The position numbers and the translations under genes were made by a program. The notes below the pieces were generated by a model, which had not been told where the DNA came from, did not search any database, and saw nothing but the letters and a program-made list of their open reading frames with translations. Positions 43,850 through 53,406 of a stretch of DNA of 64,000 nt are shown piece after piece. How positions within the stretch are numbered: position 1 is the stretch's first letter; each line of letters begins with the position of its first letter. Source of the DNA: CAVYUC01 sp963816685 (GTDB lineage: Bacteria; Bacteroidota; Bacteroidia; Bacteroidales; Prolixibacteraceae); contig CAWFMB010000019.1 in the NCBI GenBank assembly GCA_963816685.1, positions 145,542-209,541 of the forward strand. Direction: 5' to 3'.

Positions 43850-45307
43850 ATGAGACTTATTTATCACCTTTCATTTGCAGTGATCCTTTACACTTTGGTT
43901 TCCTGTACTACAAAATCGCAGGATAAAACACCTCAGCAATCTCCAAATTTTGTTTTGATTTTTATTGATGATATGGGTTATGGCGATCCGGGATGTTACG
44001 GAGCCACAGGCTACCAGACTCCAAATATCGACAAACTGGCAGCCGAAGGAATGCGGTTCACCAATTTTTATTCGGCACAACCTGTTTGCAGCGCTTCCCG
44101 TGCAGGTATTTTAACAGGTTGCTATCCCAACCGCATTGGAATTTCCGGGGCCCTATTTCCACATAACGATGTAGGAATAAATCCAAATGAAACTACTATC
44201 GCCGAAATGCTGAAAGAAAAAGGTTATGCCACAGCAATTTTTGGGAAATGGCACCTGGGCCATCATAAAAAATTCCTGCCTCTGCAAAACGGGTTTGATG
44301 AATATACAGGTCTTCCCTATTCAAATGATATGTGGCCTTTGGATGATGTTGGAAATGCCTTGCCTGAGAACCATCCGCGAGCATCGAATCCTGAACTCCC
44401 TTTAATCGAAGGAAACGAACCTGTTGATTATATTAGAACATTGAAAGATCAGGATAAACTGACAACAATTTACACTGAAAAAGCTGTCGGTTTTATCAAC
44501 CGAAATGCAGGTAAGCCGTTTTTCCTGTATATACCGCATTCCATGGGACATGTTCCACTTGGAGTTTCCGATAAATTTCGTGGAAAAAGTGAACAGGGAA
44601 TGTACGGTGATGTCATGGAAGAGGTAGACTGGTCGGTCGGTCAAATTGAGAAAGCACTTGAAGATAACGGAATTGCTGAAAATACGGTTTTCATCTTCAC
44701 TACTGATAATGGTCCGTGGCTCAATTATGGCAACCATGCCGGTTCTGCTGGCGGCCTTCGCGAAGGAAAAACTACCAGTTGGGAAGGCGGACAGCGGGTT
44801 CCGTTCATTATTAAATGGCCGGGAAACACACCTGCCGGAACCATCTGCAACAAGTTGGGTTGTGCTGTCGACATTTTGCCAAGCTTTGCAGCCATTGCCG
44901 GGACGACATTGCCTGAACTGAAAATTGACGGTGTGGATATCACTGCATTGTGGAAAGGAAATTTTGATGCCGAACCTCGCGACAACATCCTGTTCTACTA
45001 TGGAAAAAATAACTTGAATGCGGTTAGAAAAGGTAACTGGAAGATGGTTTTACCCCACAAATGGGCTTCCTACCATACTGTACCGGGAAAAGATGGATAT
45101 GGTGGACCAAGGGTTCAAATGACAGTTGAAACACCCGAATTGTACAACATGATGCGTGATCCGGGGGAACAATACAATGTCATTGAACAACATCCTGAAA
45201 AGGCGGCAGAAATCATGAAAATTGCAGAAGCTGCCCGCGCAGAACTGGGCGACCTGAATGTGGGGCTTGAAAAAGGCTCCGGAACCCGGGAAATCGGAAA
45301 GGATTAA
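43850..45307 (+). CDS. Lipoprotein arylsulfatase-family sulfatase
   Basis: A 485-residue type I sulfatase. I chose the ATG at 43850 because it gives a compact lipoprotein signal (MRLIYHLSFAVILYTLVSCT); an ATG 24 bp upstream is also in frame. The formylglycine motif is CSASR with Cys80, in AQPVCSASRAGILTG. Metal and substrate residues appear in NFVLIFIDDMGYGDPGCYGA, IFGKWHLGHHKKFLP and FTTDNGPWLNYGNHAGSAG. It hydrolyses sulfate esters in the periplasm or at the surface. The divergent Gfo/Idh gene suggests shared use on a sulfated glycan. Confidence 0.9.
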   Translation: MRLIYHLSFAVILYTLVSCTTKSQDKTPQQSPNFVLIFIDDMGYGDPGCYGATGYQTPNIDKLAAEGMRFTNFYSAQPVCSASRAGILTGCYPNRIGISGALFPHNDVGINPNETTIAEMLKEKGYATAIFGKWHLGHHKKFLPLQNGFDEYTGLPYSNDMWPLDDVGNALPENHPRASNPELPLIEGNEPVDYIRTLKDQDKLTTIYTEKAVGFINRNAGKPFFLYIPHSMGHVPLGVSDKFRGKSEQGMYGDVMEEVDWSVGQIEKALEDNGIAENTVFIFTTDNGPWLNYGNHAGSAGGLREGKTTSWEGGQRVPFIIKWPGNTPAGTICNKLGCAVDILPSFAAIAGTTLPELKIDGVDITALWKGNFDAEPRDNILFYYGKNNLNAVRKGNWKMVLPHKWASYHTVPGKDGYGGPRVQMTVETPELYNMMRDPGEQYNVIEQHPEKAAEIMKIAEAARAELGDLNVGLEKGSGTREIGKD

Positions 45308-45320
45308 AATACAGGCAGTC

Positions 45321-45364
45321 AATAAACCGGGAGAAAACTGAAGTTGTTCTTCTGGTTTATTTTC
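45321..45364 (+). terminator. Rho-independent terminator
   Basis: Arms 45321-45335 and 45347-45361 pair at 13 of 15 positions around an 11-nt loop, followed by TTT, 13 bp after the sulfatase stop. Confidence 0.65.
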
Positions 45365-45900
45365 CGATTGCTCATCTCCATATCCCAAACCAGGTTCAGA
45401 AATTTTCATCAATAACAATTCCTTCTTTTACACCCCATATCTTTGGATCATATTCCAACAGAAAATCATAACCGGTTCTGCCATAATCTAATACCTTGAT
45501 AAGGCACAAAATCAATTTCCCTGAATACAGAATCCCGGAAAACCTGCTTCAAAAACTGCTTCAGGATAATTCCTTTTTTAAAGTCGTGTAAATCTTAACC
45601 GGGATCCGGTACTTCTTGTTTTCTTTTAAACCATATTAAGCAGCTATCAAAAAGGAATTAAAGTCGAAGTAAAGTTGGATTAAATTTGATTATAACCAAA
45701 TTTAATCCAACTTTAAACCGAATTTGATCCTGTGAAGATTAGTTCCATTAACCTTGCCTTTTTATCTTCTCCTCTTCACCGGTTGACTTCCCGGGGAATA
45801 AAAAGAGTAAGAAAAGCTGGCGGATTAAAAATCAGGATATATAAACATCGGCTACCTGTAAGATTGCGGTTCAGGAATTTTCAATTAATTGTCTGTTTAT
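45365..45900. other. Non-coding stretch before the 250-bp tandem array
   Basis: No credible gene is seen in this 536-bp stretch; the ORFs present are short and lack family features. It contains the hairpin at 45671-45714 and otherwise unremarkable AT-rich sequence. Confidence 0.5.
45671..45714. repeat. Perfect 18-bp-arm intergenic hairpin
   Basis: Arms 45671-45688 (AAAGTTGGATTAAATTTG) and 45697-45714 are exact reverse complements around an 8-nt loop. Composition and unit style (GGATTAAATTTG) resemble the hairpins at 25530 and 61096. Confidence 0.85.
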
Positions 45901-47172
45901 ATTCCGGCGCATGCAATGCCACCATTTCAATTGGCTGGCAGGTTGCGCCGGTGTCCTCCTTCATACAATTTTGCTACTAAAATCTAACCCATACAGGGTT
46001 ATGTTTGTGCTAACGACTGAAATTAAAATTCAATCCGAATGGTTTTCATTCCTTTGAACTTTGTGATTCTTCATGATTTGGTGCCTTGGCGGCGGATAAC
46101 ATTCACCAATAAATAGCTGGATAAAAAAATTTCATTATCAACCTTTCTATATTCCGGCGCATGCAATGCCACCATTTCAATTGGCCAGCAGGTTGCGCCG
46201 GTGTCCTCCTTCATACAATTTTGCTACTAAAATCTAACCCTTACAGGGTTATGTTTGTGCTAACGACTGAAATTAAAATTCAATCCGAATGGTTTTCATT
46301 CCTTTGATCTTTGTGATTCTTCGTGATTTGGTGCCTTGGCGGCGGATAACATTCACCAATAAATAGCTGGATAAAAAAATTTCATTTTCAACCTTTCTAT
46401 ATTCCGGCGCATGCAATGCCACCATTTCAATCCGTTATTAGGTTGCGCCGGTGTCCTCCTTCATAAATTTTGCTGCTAAAATCTAACCCTTACAGGGTTA
46501 TGTTTGTGCTAACGACTGAAATTAAAATTCAATCCGAATGGTTTTCATTCCTTTGATCTTTGTGATTCTTCGTGATTTGGTGCCTTGGCGGCGGATAACA
46601 TTCACCAATAAATAGCTGGATAAAAAAATTTCATTATCAACCTTTCTATATTCCGGCGCATGCAATGCCACCATTTCAATTGGCCAACAGGTTGCGCCGG
46701 TGTCCTCCTTCATACAATTTTGCTACTAAAATCTAACCCATACAGGGTTATGTTTGTGCTAACGACTGAAATTAAAATTCAATCCGAATGGTTTTCATTC
46801 CTTTGAACTTTGTGATTCTTCATGATTTGGTGCCTTGGCGGCGGATAACATTCACCAATAAATAGCTGGATAAAAAAATTTCATTATCAACCTTTCTATA
46901 TTCCGGCGCATGCAATGCCACCATTTCAATTGGCCAGCAGGTTGCGCCGGTGTCCTCCTTCATACAATTTTGCTACTAAAATCTAACCCTTACAGGGTTA
47001 TGTTTGTGCTAACGACTGAAATTAAAATTCAATCCGAATGGTTTTCATTCCTTTGATCTTTGTGATTCTTCGTGATTTGGTGCCTTGGCGGCGGATAACA
47101 TTCACCAATAAATAGCAGGATAAAAAAATTTCATTATCAACCTTTCTATATTCCGACGCATGCAATGCCACT
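45901..47172. repeat. 250-bp tandem repeat array, five full units plus a partial
   Basis: Units begin at 45901, 46151, 46401, 46650, 46900 and 47150 with ATTCCGGCGCATGCAATGCC, giving periods of 250, 250, 249, 250 and 250 bp; the sixth is truncated after about 23 bp. Each unit contains an outer palindrome (CCGGCGCA with TGCGCCGG, plus TGCCA with TGGCA in most units) and a second hairpin, TAACCC-NTACA-GGGTTA. Units 1 and 4 share one set of variants and units 2 and 5 another. No credible protein is encoded. The array ends about 30 bp before a tRNA terminator. Confidence 0.92.
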
Positions 47173-47200
47173 CACCCGGTGAATATAGATTTATACCAAT

Positions 47201-47230
47201 AAAAAAAGGCTGTCATTTCTGACAACCTTT
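47201..47230 (-). terminator. Rho-independent terminator of the tRNA-Gly/Leu/Gly cluster
   Basis: On the minus strand AAGGTTGTCA and TGACAGCCTT pair around GAAA and are followed by a run of seven T residues. It lies just downstream of the last tRNA in the cluster. Confidence 0.85.
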
Positions 47231-47236
47231 ATTTTT

Positions 47237-47310
<74 letters not shown>

Positions 47311-47316
47311 ATTTGG

Positions 47317-47401
47317 TACCCGGGGGGGGACTTGAACCCCCACGGCCGTTAAGGGCCATTGGATTTTAAGTCCAACGTGTCTACCATTCCACCACCCGGG
47401 C
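47317..47401 (-). tRNA. tRNA-Leu(UAA)
   Basis: An 85-nt class II tRNA with acceptor GCCCGGG/CCCGGGT, anticodon stem TTGGA/TCCAA, loop CTTAAAA (anticodon UAA), and a long variable arm (GGCCCTTAACGGCC). CCA is encoded after discriminator A (minus strand, 47316-47314), unlike the flanking glycine tRNAs. Confidence 0.94.
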
Positions 47402-47469
47402 ATCCTTTAGCCTTTTCCTGAGATTAGGAATTTCCGATTCTTCGGAATGGACTTTTCCTTTTCCTCATT

Positions 47470-47543
<74 letters not shown>

Positions 47544-47698
47544 ATATTTTAGTAAACTCTTTTTCCGCTTTCTCAAAAACCCGCTAATGCCTGTATAGCG
47601 TAAGAAACGGATGTATTTAACAGAACGTTTTATTTAAAGCGATGCAAATATATGGCTATTTTTTCTTTCTCACAAAATATTGAAAAAAAATCAAAACT

Positions 47699-50317
47699 TT
47701 ATTTCAGGCCCGTCAGTTTCTTAATTTCATTCAGCTTGTTAAGTGCCTCTATTGGTGTTAAATTGTTAATGTTAAGGTGGGCAATCTCATCTCTGATTTG
47801 TTTTAATACCGGATCATCAAGCTGAAAAAAACTAAGTTGCAGACCTTCGCGCTTTTCTCCGATTTCGCCCAAAGGTTTTGCAAGATTCTCTTTTCCTTTT
47901 TCACCTTCCAGTTTTTTGAGAATCTGTTCTGCTCTTTTAGTTACCGATTTTGGCATTCCGGCCATTGTTGCAACATGAATTCCAAAACTGTGATTACTCC
48001 CTCCTTTTACCAATTTACGGAGAAATATAACTTTGTTGGCGACTTCTTTTATTGAAACATTAAAGTTTTTCACCCTTGGAAATGCAGCTTCCATTTCATT
48101 TAGTTCATGATAATGCGTTGCAAACAAGGTTTTTGCTTTCGCCCGGGGATGTTCATGCAGATGTTCAACTATCGACCAGGCAATTGAAATGCCATCGTAA
48201 GTGGAAGTCCCGCGTCCCAGTTCATCAAAAAGAATCAGACTTCGATCGGAGACATTATTGAGAATGCTGGCGGCTTCATTCATCTCCACCATGAATGTGG
48301 ATTCGCCTAATGATATATTGTCGGAAGCGCCAACCCTGGTAAAAATTTTATCGACAACTCCTATTTTTGCCGATTCGGCTGGGACAAAACTTCCCATTTG
48401 AGCGAGCAAAACTATGAGCGCGGTTTGCCGCAACAGTGCAGATTTACCGGCCATATTGGGACCTGTAATAATAATAATCTGCTGATCGTCCTGATTCAAC
48501 AGAACATCGTTGGCAATATATGATTCACCAATAGGCAACTGATGTTCGATAACCGGATGCCTTCCGTTTTTAATTTCAATTTCGTTAGTGTCGTTTACAT
48601 CGGGCCTGAAATATCCATAAGAAGTTGAGCAGGCTGCAAATGACAACAAACAATCGATGCGGGCCAGAATTGCAGAATTTATCTGAATGGCTGAAATATA
48701 TTCTGAAAGTGCAAAAATCAGCTCATTAAATATTTTAAATTCAAGGGACTGAATTTTCTCCTCGGCACCCAGAATTTTCGATTCATATTCTTTTAATTCT
48801 TCAGTAATATACCGCTCTGCATTAACAAGTGTCTGCTTACGAATCCAATCCGCAGGAACTTTATCCTTGTGCGTATTTCTTACTTCGATATAATAACCGA
48901 AAACATTGTTGTAGCTTACTTTTAGTGAAGAAATTCCATGTTTTTTCCCTTCCCGTTGCTGCAGTTGTACAAGGTAATCTTTTCCTGAATAGGCAATATC
49001 TCGCAGATCATCCAGTTCTTCAGAAACTCCGCGTGCAATTACTTTTCCTTTATTCAGCATGGAGGGAGGATCGGCAACAAGTTCTTTTTCGATCTTTTCG
49101 CGGATAAGATTGCAGGGATTTAATTGCTCAGCAAACCTTCTCAGCGTTTTGTTATCAGTTTCTTCGCATACCAATTTAATTGGAGCAATTGCATTCAATG
49201 CATTTTTTACCTGCACCATTTCCCGCGGATTAATTCGGCCAACTGCCACTTTCGAAATCAATCGTTCCAGATCGCCTACCTGCCGCAAATGATCTTCAAG
49301 GTTCTCTTTCAAGTCGGGATGTTTAAGAAAATATTCCACCACCTCGAGACGCTCGTTTATAGGGTCAATTTCCTTTAATGGTAAGGCCATCCACCGTTTC
49401 AGCATTCGAGATCCCATTGGCGAAATCGTTTTATCAACCACATCAATTAATGATTTTCCACTTTCATGCAATGGTGAAAAAAGCTCCAGGTTGCGAATGG
49501 TAAACCGATCGAGCCAAACATAATGCTCCTCTTCAATCCTGCTTAGCCCGGTGATGTGTTTTAACTGATTGTGCTGCGTAATATCGAGGTAATGCAAAAT
49601 GGCACCCGAAGCAATTATTGCAAGCGGGAAGTTCTGAATTCCGTAGCCTTTCAGCGAGGTTGTTTCAAAATGGCGGATTAGGCGGTCAGTGGCTGCATCG
49701 CTTGTATACACCCAGTCATCAAGTTTGTATGTATAATAACTTGTACCAAAAATTTCTTCAAATTCCTTTCCTCTTCCCCGTTGAAAAAGCAACTCCTTTG
49801 GTTTAAAAGAATCCAGTAATTTTTCCACGTATTCATAATTTCCTTCGGCAGCAAGAAACTCGCCTGTTGAAATATCCAGGAAGGAAACTCCAGCCATTTT
49901 TTTATCGAAATGAACTGAAGCAAGAAAATTATTTTCACGGTTCTCAAGGATGTTTTCATTAATGGAAACCCCGGGAGTAACCAGCTCAGTAATTCCCCGT
50001 TTCACAATTTTTTTGGTGAGCTTCGGATCTTCCAGTTGTTCGCAAATGGCCACACGCTGTCCTGCCCTTACAAGTTTGGGCAGATAAGTATCCACTGCAT
50101 GATGCGGAAATCCTGCCAGTTCAACATAACTTGCAGCACCATTTGCACGCCGTGTTAGAGTTATTCCAAGAATTTCAGAAGCCTTAATTGCATCTTCGCC
50201 AAAAGTTTCGTAAAAATCGCCCACCCGGAAAAGCAATATAGCATCCGGATGTTTGTCTTTAATGGCATAATACTGCTTCATTAAAGGCGTTTCGACATAT
50301 CTTCTTGAATCTTTCAT
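47699..50317 (-). CDS. mutS: DNA mismatch repair protein MutS
   Basis: An 872-residue mismatch-recognition ATPase. I chose the ATG at 50317 (MKDSRRYVETPLMKQYYAI), as the longer frame adds an unconserved leader. The mismatch-binding Phe-X-Glu lies in LLFRVGDFYETFGEDA. The connector, lever and clamp domains follow, then the ATPase with Walker A GPNMAGKSALLRQ (about residue 620), STFMVEMNEAA, Walker B LILFDELGRGTSTYDG and ATHYHELNEME. The C-terminal dimerisation helices are present. It stands between a tRNA cluster and a DUF1761 gene on the same strand and is flanked at a distance by two tandem repeat arrays. Confidence 0.97.
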   Translation of the reverse strand: MKDSRRYVETPLMKQYYAIKDKHPDAILLFRVGDFYETFGEDAIKASEILGITLTRRANGAASYVELAGFPHHAVDTYLPKLVRAGQRVAICEQLEDPKLTKKIVKRGITELVTPGVSINENILENRENNFLASVHFDKKMAGVSFLDISTGEFLAAEGNYEYVEKLLDSFKPKELLFQRGRGKEFEEIFGTSYYTYKLDDWVYTSDAATDRLIRHFETTSLKGYGIQNFPLAIIASGAILHYLDITQHNQLKHITGLSRIEEEHYVWLDRFTIRNLELFSPLHESGKSLIDVVDKTISPMGSRMLKRWMALPLKEIDPINERLEVVEYFLKHPDLKENLEDHLRQVGDLERLISKVAVGRINPREMVQVKNALNAIAPIKLVCEETDNKTLRRFAEQLNPCNLIREKIEKELVADPPSMLNKGKVIARGVSEELDDLRDIAYSGKDYLVQLQQREGKKHGISSLKVSYNNVFGYYIEVRNTHKDKVPADWIRKQTLVNAERYITEELKEYESKILGAEEKIQSLEFKIFNELIFALSEYISAIQINSAILARIDCLLSFAACSTSYGYFRPDVNDTNEIEIKNGRHPVIEHQLPIGESYIANDVLLNQDDQQIIIITGPNMAGKSALLRQTALIVLLAQMGSFVPAESAKIGVVDKIFTRVGASDNISLGESTFMVEMNEAASILNNVSDRSLILFDELGRGTSTYDGISIAWSIVEHLHEHPRAKAKTLFATHYHELNEMEAAFPRVKNFNVSIKEVANKVIFLRKLVKGGSNHSFGIHVATMAGMPKSVTKRAEQILKKLEGEKGKENLAKPLGEIGEKREGLQLSFFQLDDPVLKQIRDEIAHLNINNLTPIEALNKLNEIKKLTGLK

Positions 50318-50449
50318 TGCCTGACAAAGATAGTTTATTGCAGGTTGACCAAAAAGATATTGTCGCTCCTTCAATTAAAACTTATTAACAGCAAAAAATA
50401 AAGAAAATAGAAATTCTGTCCGTAAAAAGCATTTAATACTGATAGCCAT

Positions 50450-50869
50450 TTAATGCCACGCTCCCAGAATTGCCCCCATAATTACGTAGATAATAAGATT
50501 GTAACCTACATTGATCAAAAACAATCCAAAAGGTTTTCGTTCGTAAAGTACATCATTCAAGCGACTGGTGCCAATCCAGAATATAGCAATCATCAGTCCT
50601 GCAAAAACTCCAAATGCTGCATTTGCCTCGCTGCCAAGAAACATAGCAATTGCAAATGCTGCCAAAAGTGTCGCAACATAATTCACCGGCATAATCACTC
50701 CCATCGGCATTCCGCCTTCTTTTATGACCTCAGGGGTAAATCCATTCAGTTTCATCCAAAGTTTTCCAAACAACGGACCGTACCACAACCATCCAATTAT
50801 AAATGAACTTAATGCAGCAACAAAAACTGCCAGATAATTAATACTTCCAAAAACTTCACTCATTTCCAT
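50450..50869 (-). CDS. DUF1761 family membrane protein
   Basis: A 139-residue small integral membrane protein with four predicted helices. The first helix ends in the motif IIGWLWYGPLFGKLWMKL, which marks DUF1761. Helices at about 65-80 (YVATLLAAFAIAMFL), 85-105 and 120-138 follow. The function is unknown. An in-frame ATG two codons in is an alternative start. It is 133 bp upstream of mutS and divergent from the ricT-like gene. Confidence 0.8.
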   Translation of the reverse strand: MEMSEVFGSINYLAVFVAALSSFIIGWLWYGPLFGKLWMKLNGFTPEVIKEGGMPMGVIMPVNYVATLLAAFAIAMFLGSEANAAFGVFAGLMIAIFWIGTSRLNDVLYERKPFGLFLINVGYNLIIYVIMGAILGAWH

Positions 50870-50964
50870 TTTATAAATAAATTTAATTTAGACTCCAATA
50901 ATTTACGATATTTAAATCTTTTTTTAATCTTTGTGTCCGAATTATTTACAGAAGGGGAAGAAAA

Positions 50965-52068
50965 ATGAGTTGTACAGGATGTTCATTCAATAATTCAACA
51001 ACATATAAATCGGCAGATGCCTTTGATTGGCTTAATGATTTGCCGGACACATCATCACAATCAGATATTGTTGAAGTAAAATTTAAATCAACAAGAAGGG
51101 AATTTTATAAAAATACGGATAAAATACCGTTGAAACGAGGTGATAAAATTGTAGTTGAAACATCGCCCGGACACGATTTGGGTGAAGTAACACTAACTGG
51201 TTATCTTGCTGAAAAGCAATTTACGCGGAAAATTAAAAACCCTCAAAGGTTTGATTTTTATGGTATTTTCAGAAAAGCCACCGAAGTTGATCTTGAAAAA
51301 CTTGAAGAAGCAAGAAAGAGGGAAAAACCTACAATGATACGCGCCCGGCAAATTGCAAATGATCTGGGCTTAAGTATGAAAATCGGTGATGTTGAATTCC
51401 GCGCCGACTGCAAAAAAGCAATTTTCTATTACATAGCCGATGGACGCGTAGATTTCAGAGAGTTAATAAAACAATACGGACGCGAGTTTCAGATCAGGGT
51501 GGAGATGAAACAGATTGGTGCACGCCAGGAAGCAGGATTAATTGGCGGAATTGGTTCGTGCGGAAGGGAATTGTGTTGCTCCAGCTGGCGTACTGATTTT
51601 AGCAGTATTACCTCTGATGCGGCAGTAAAACAAGGACTTTCGGCTTCGGCGCAAAAAATGGCCGGTGCCTGCGGGAAATTAAAATGCTGTCTGCTTTATG
51701 AACTTGATGTTTATATTGAAGCGGAAAGAGAGTTCCCGAAAGAGTTGCTCGATTTGGAACTATCCAAAGGGATTGCCCGGCCGGTCAAAACCGATTACCT
51801 TAAAAAGGAAATCTGGTACAGCATTGATAACAACATGCCATCAGCAGCTTTCAGCCTCGGGTTGAAGGAAGTAAAAGATATCATCCAGCAAAATAAACGG
51901 GGAATAAAACCCGATATCCAGATTGCTGCACCGCAAAATCCGGATGAATCGAGACTTGAAGTAAATCTTGATGAGCGTATTGACCGGTTTGATAATAATA
52001 AGTCGAAAAAGCAGAAACCTTACAGAAAAAAGAAAAGGCTGAAAAAAATGCACAAATCAAACAACTAA
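50965..52068 (+). CDS. ricT: PSP1-domain protein, RicT/YaaT-like
   Basis: A 367-residue cytosolic protein of the PSP1/RicT family. Family landmarks are IVEVKFKSTRREFYKN near the N-terminus, GDVEFRADCKKAIFYYIADG, FRELIKQYGREFQIRVEMKQ and the cysteine cluster GSCGRELCCSSW (about 197-208) and ACGKLKCCLLYE (about 234-245), which binds Fe-S in the Bacillus complex. There RicT helps RNA processing by RNase Y; in Bacteroidota the role is untested. The C-terminal tail after about 315 is basic and lysine-rich (KKQKPYRKKKRLKKMHK). A terminator follows. Confidence 0.85.
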   Translation: MSCTGCSFNNSTTYKSADAFDWLNDLPDTSSQSDIVEVKFKSTRREFYKNTDKIPLKRGDKIVVETSPGHDLGEVTLTGYLAEKQFTRKIKNPQRFDFYGIFRKATEVDLEKLEEARKREKPTMIRARQIANDLGLSMKIGDVEFRADCKKAIFYYIADGRVDFRELIKQYGREFQIRVEMKQIGARQEAGLIGGIGSCGRELCCSSWRTDFSSITSDAAVKQGLSASAQKMAGACGKLKCCLLYELDVYIEAEREFPKELLDLELSKGIARPVKTDYLKKEIWYSIDNNMPSAAFSLGLKEVKDIIQQNKRGIKPDIQIAAPQNPDESRLEVNLDERIDRFDNNKSKKQKPYRKKKRLKKMHKSNN

Positions 52069-52090
52069 ATACCAGTAGTTCTTCTGGAAT

Positions 52091-52125
52091 AAAAAGATCG
52101 GAATTATCCGGTCTTTTTTGTTTTT
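52091..52125 (+). terminator. Rho-independent terminator
   Basis: AAAGATCGG pairs with CCGGTCTTT (one G-U) around a 6-nt loop, followed by T runs, 22 bp after the ricT-like stop. Confidence 0.8.
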
Positions 52126-52130
52126 AACAG

Positions 52131-53101
52131 GATTAAGATACCTTTTTAATCTGAGCCGAATCTTCAATTAATAAATGACCTCAGAGAGGTCACATGTTTA
52201 TAGAACCGTCGAAATAACAAGCCAACCGACCTCAGAGAGGTCGCACGTTTATAGCAACAACAGTTTTTAGAAAATGTACGACTCCTGGGAATCGGAAACA
52301 AAAATCGCATTCTAATTTTCTATAAACATGTAATCCCTCCGGGATTAAGATACCTTCTTAATCTGAGCCGAATCTTCAACTAATAATGTGACCTCAGAGA
52401 GGTCACATGTTTATAGAACCGTCAAAACAACAAGCCTACCGACCTCAGAGAGGTCGCACGTTTATAGTAACAACAGCTTATTGCAAATGTACGACTCCTG
52501 GGAATCGGAATCGAAAATCGTATTCTAATTTTCTATAAACATGTAATCCCTCCGGGATTAAGATACCTTTTCAATCTGAGCCGAATCTTCAATTAATAAT
52601 TGACCTCAGAGAGGTCACATGTTTATAGAACCGTCGAAACAACAAGCCTACCGACCTCAGAGAGGTCGCACGTTTATAGCAACAACAGCTTTTAGAAAAT
52701 GTACGACTTCTGGGAATCGGAAACAAAAATCGTATTCTAATTTTCTGTAAACATGTAATCCCTCCGGGATTAAGATACCTTTTCAATCTGAGCCGAATCT
52801 TCAATTAATAATTGACCTCAGAGAGGTCACATGTTTATAGAACCGTCAAAACAACAAGCCTACCGACCTCAGAGAGGTCACACGTTTATAGTAACAACAG
52901 CTTATTGCAAATGTACGACTCCTGGGAGTCGGAATCGAAAATCGTATTCTAATTTTCTATAAACATGTAATCCCTCCGGGATTAAGATACCTTCTTAATC
53001 TGAGCCGAATCTTCAATTAATAATTGACCTCAGAGAGGTCACATGTTTATAGAACCGTCAAAACAACAAGCCTACCGACCTCAGAGAGGTCGCACGTTTA
53101 T
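52131..53101. repeat. 212-bp tandem array of hairpin units, about 4.6 copies
   Basis: Units start at 52131, 52343, 52556, 52768 and 52980 (GATTAAGATACC), with periods of 212-213 bp; the last is partial. Each full unit holds four palindromic cores. Two are copies of GACCTCAGAGAGGTC (in unit 1 at 52177-52191 and 52228-52242), one is CGACTCCTGGGAATCG (52279-52294) and one is TAATCCCTCCGGGATTA (52331-52347). The first core and, on the opposite strand, the last are followed by the same tail, CATGTTTATAGAA. No protein-coding signal is convincing. Confidence 0.92.
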
Positions 53102-53406
53102 ACAGTAATGCCGCGAATAAAAAGAATTCGACTCCGGCCACCTGCATGTCCGGCTGACAGAGAGCCGCATGTTCTTTTTTGAACATTAATCTTCTATAAA
53201 CACACAAATCCTCCGGATGTAAGAAATACCGGGAGTTGGTGTTTCTAACTCAAATACAAAATTATCTGCGTATATCTGCGAAATCTGCGGGAAATATTTG
53301 TTTTCCCTGCTCCGGACTAAATACCGGACTTCGGAAAATCCGGATCCCACTTTCTGACTGCCGGTTAGGCAGGTGGCCAATGTTGTATATCCTGAATTAC
53401 AAAAAG
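53102..53406. other. Non-coding stretch with dispersed short repeats
   Basis: This holds a TATCTGCGTATATCTGCG-type short direct repeat near 53266-53290 and GC-rich fragments (CTGCCGGTTAGGCAGG near 53360) of a kind scattered in Bacteroidota intergenic DNA. No gene is seen. Confidence 0.5.

Noticed and set aside
45732..45980. An 82-codon ORF entering the 250-bp array
   Set aside because: Basic, unstructured and crossing into the repeat; no support for coding.
46522..46713. A 63-codon minus-strand ORF inside the 250-bp array
   Set aside because: It is simply an open stretch of the tandem unit; neighbouring units break it and no family features are seen.
45901..47172. CRISPR array or integron attC array
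   Set aside because: Units are 250 bp with no short repeat-spacer pattern, no cas genes and no integrase; the hairpins lack attC core sites.
52131..53101. CRISPR-like array at the 212-bp repeats
   Set aside because: Repeats and intervening parts are both conserved between units, so there are no unique spacers.
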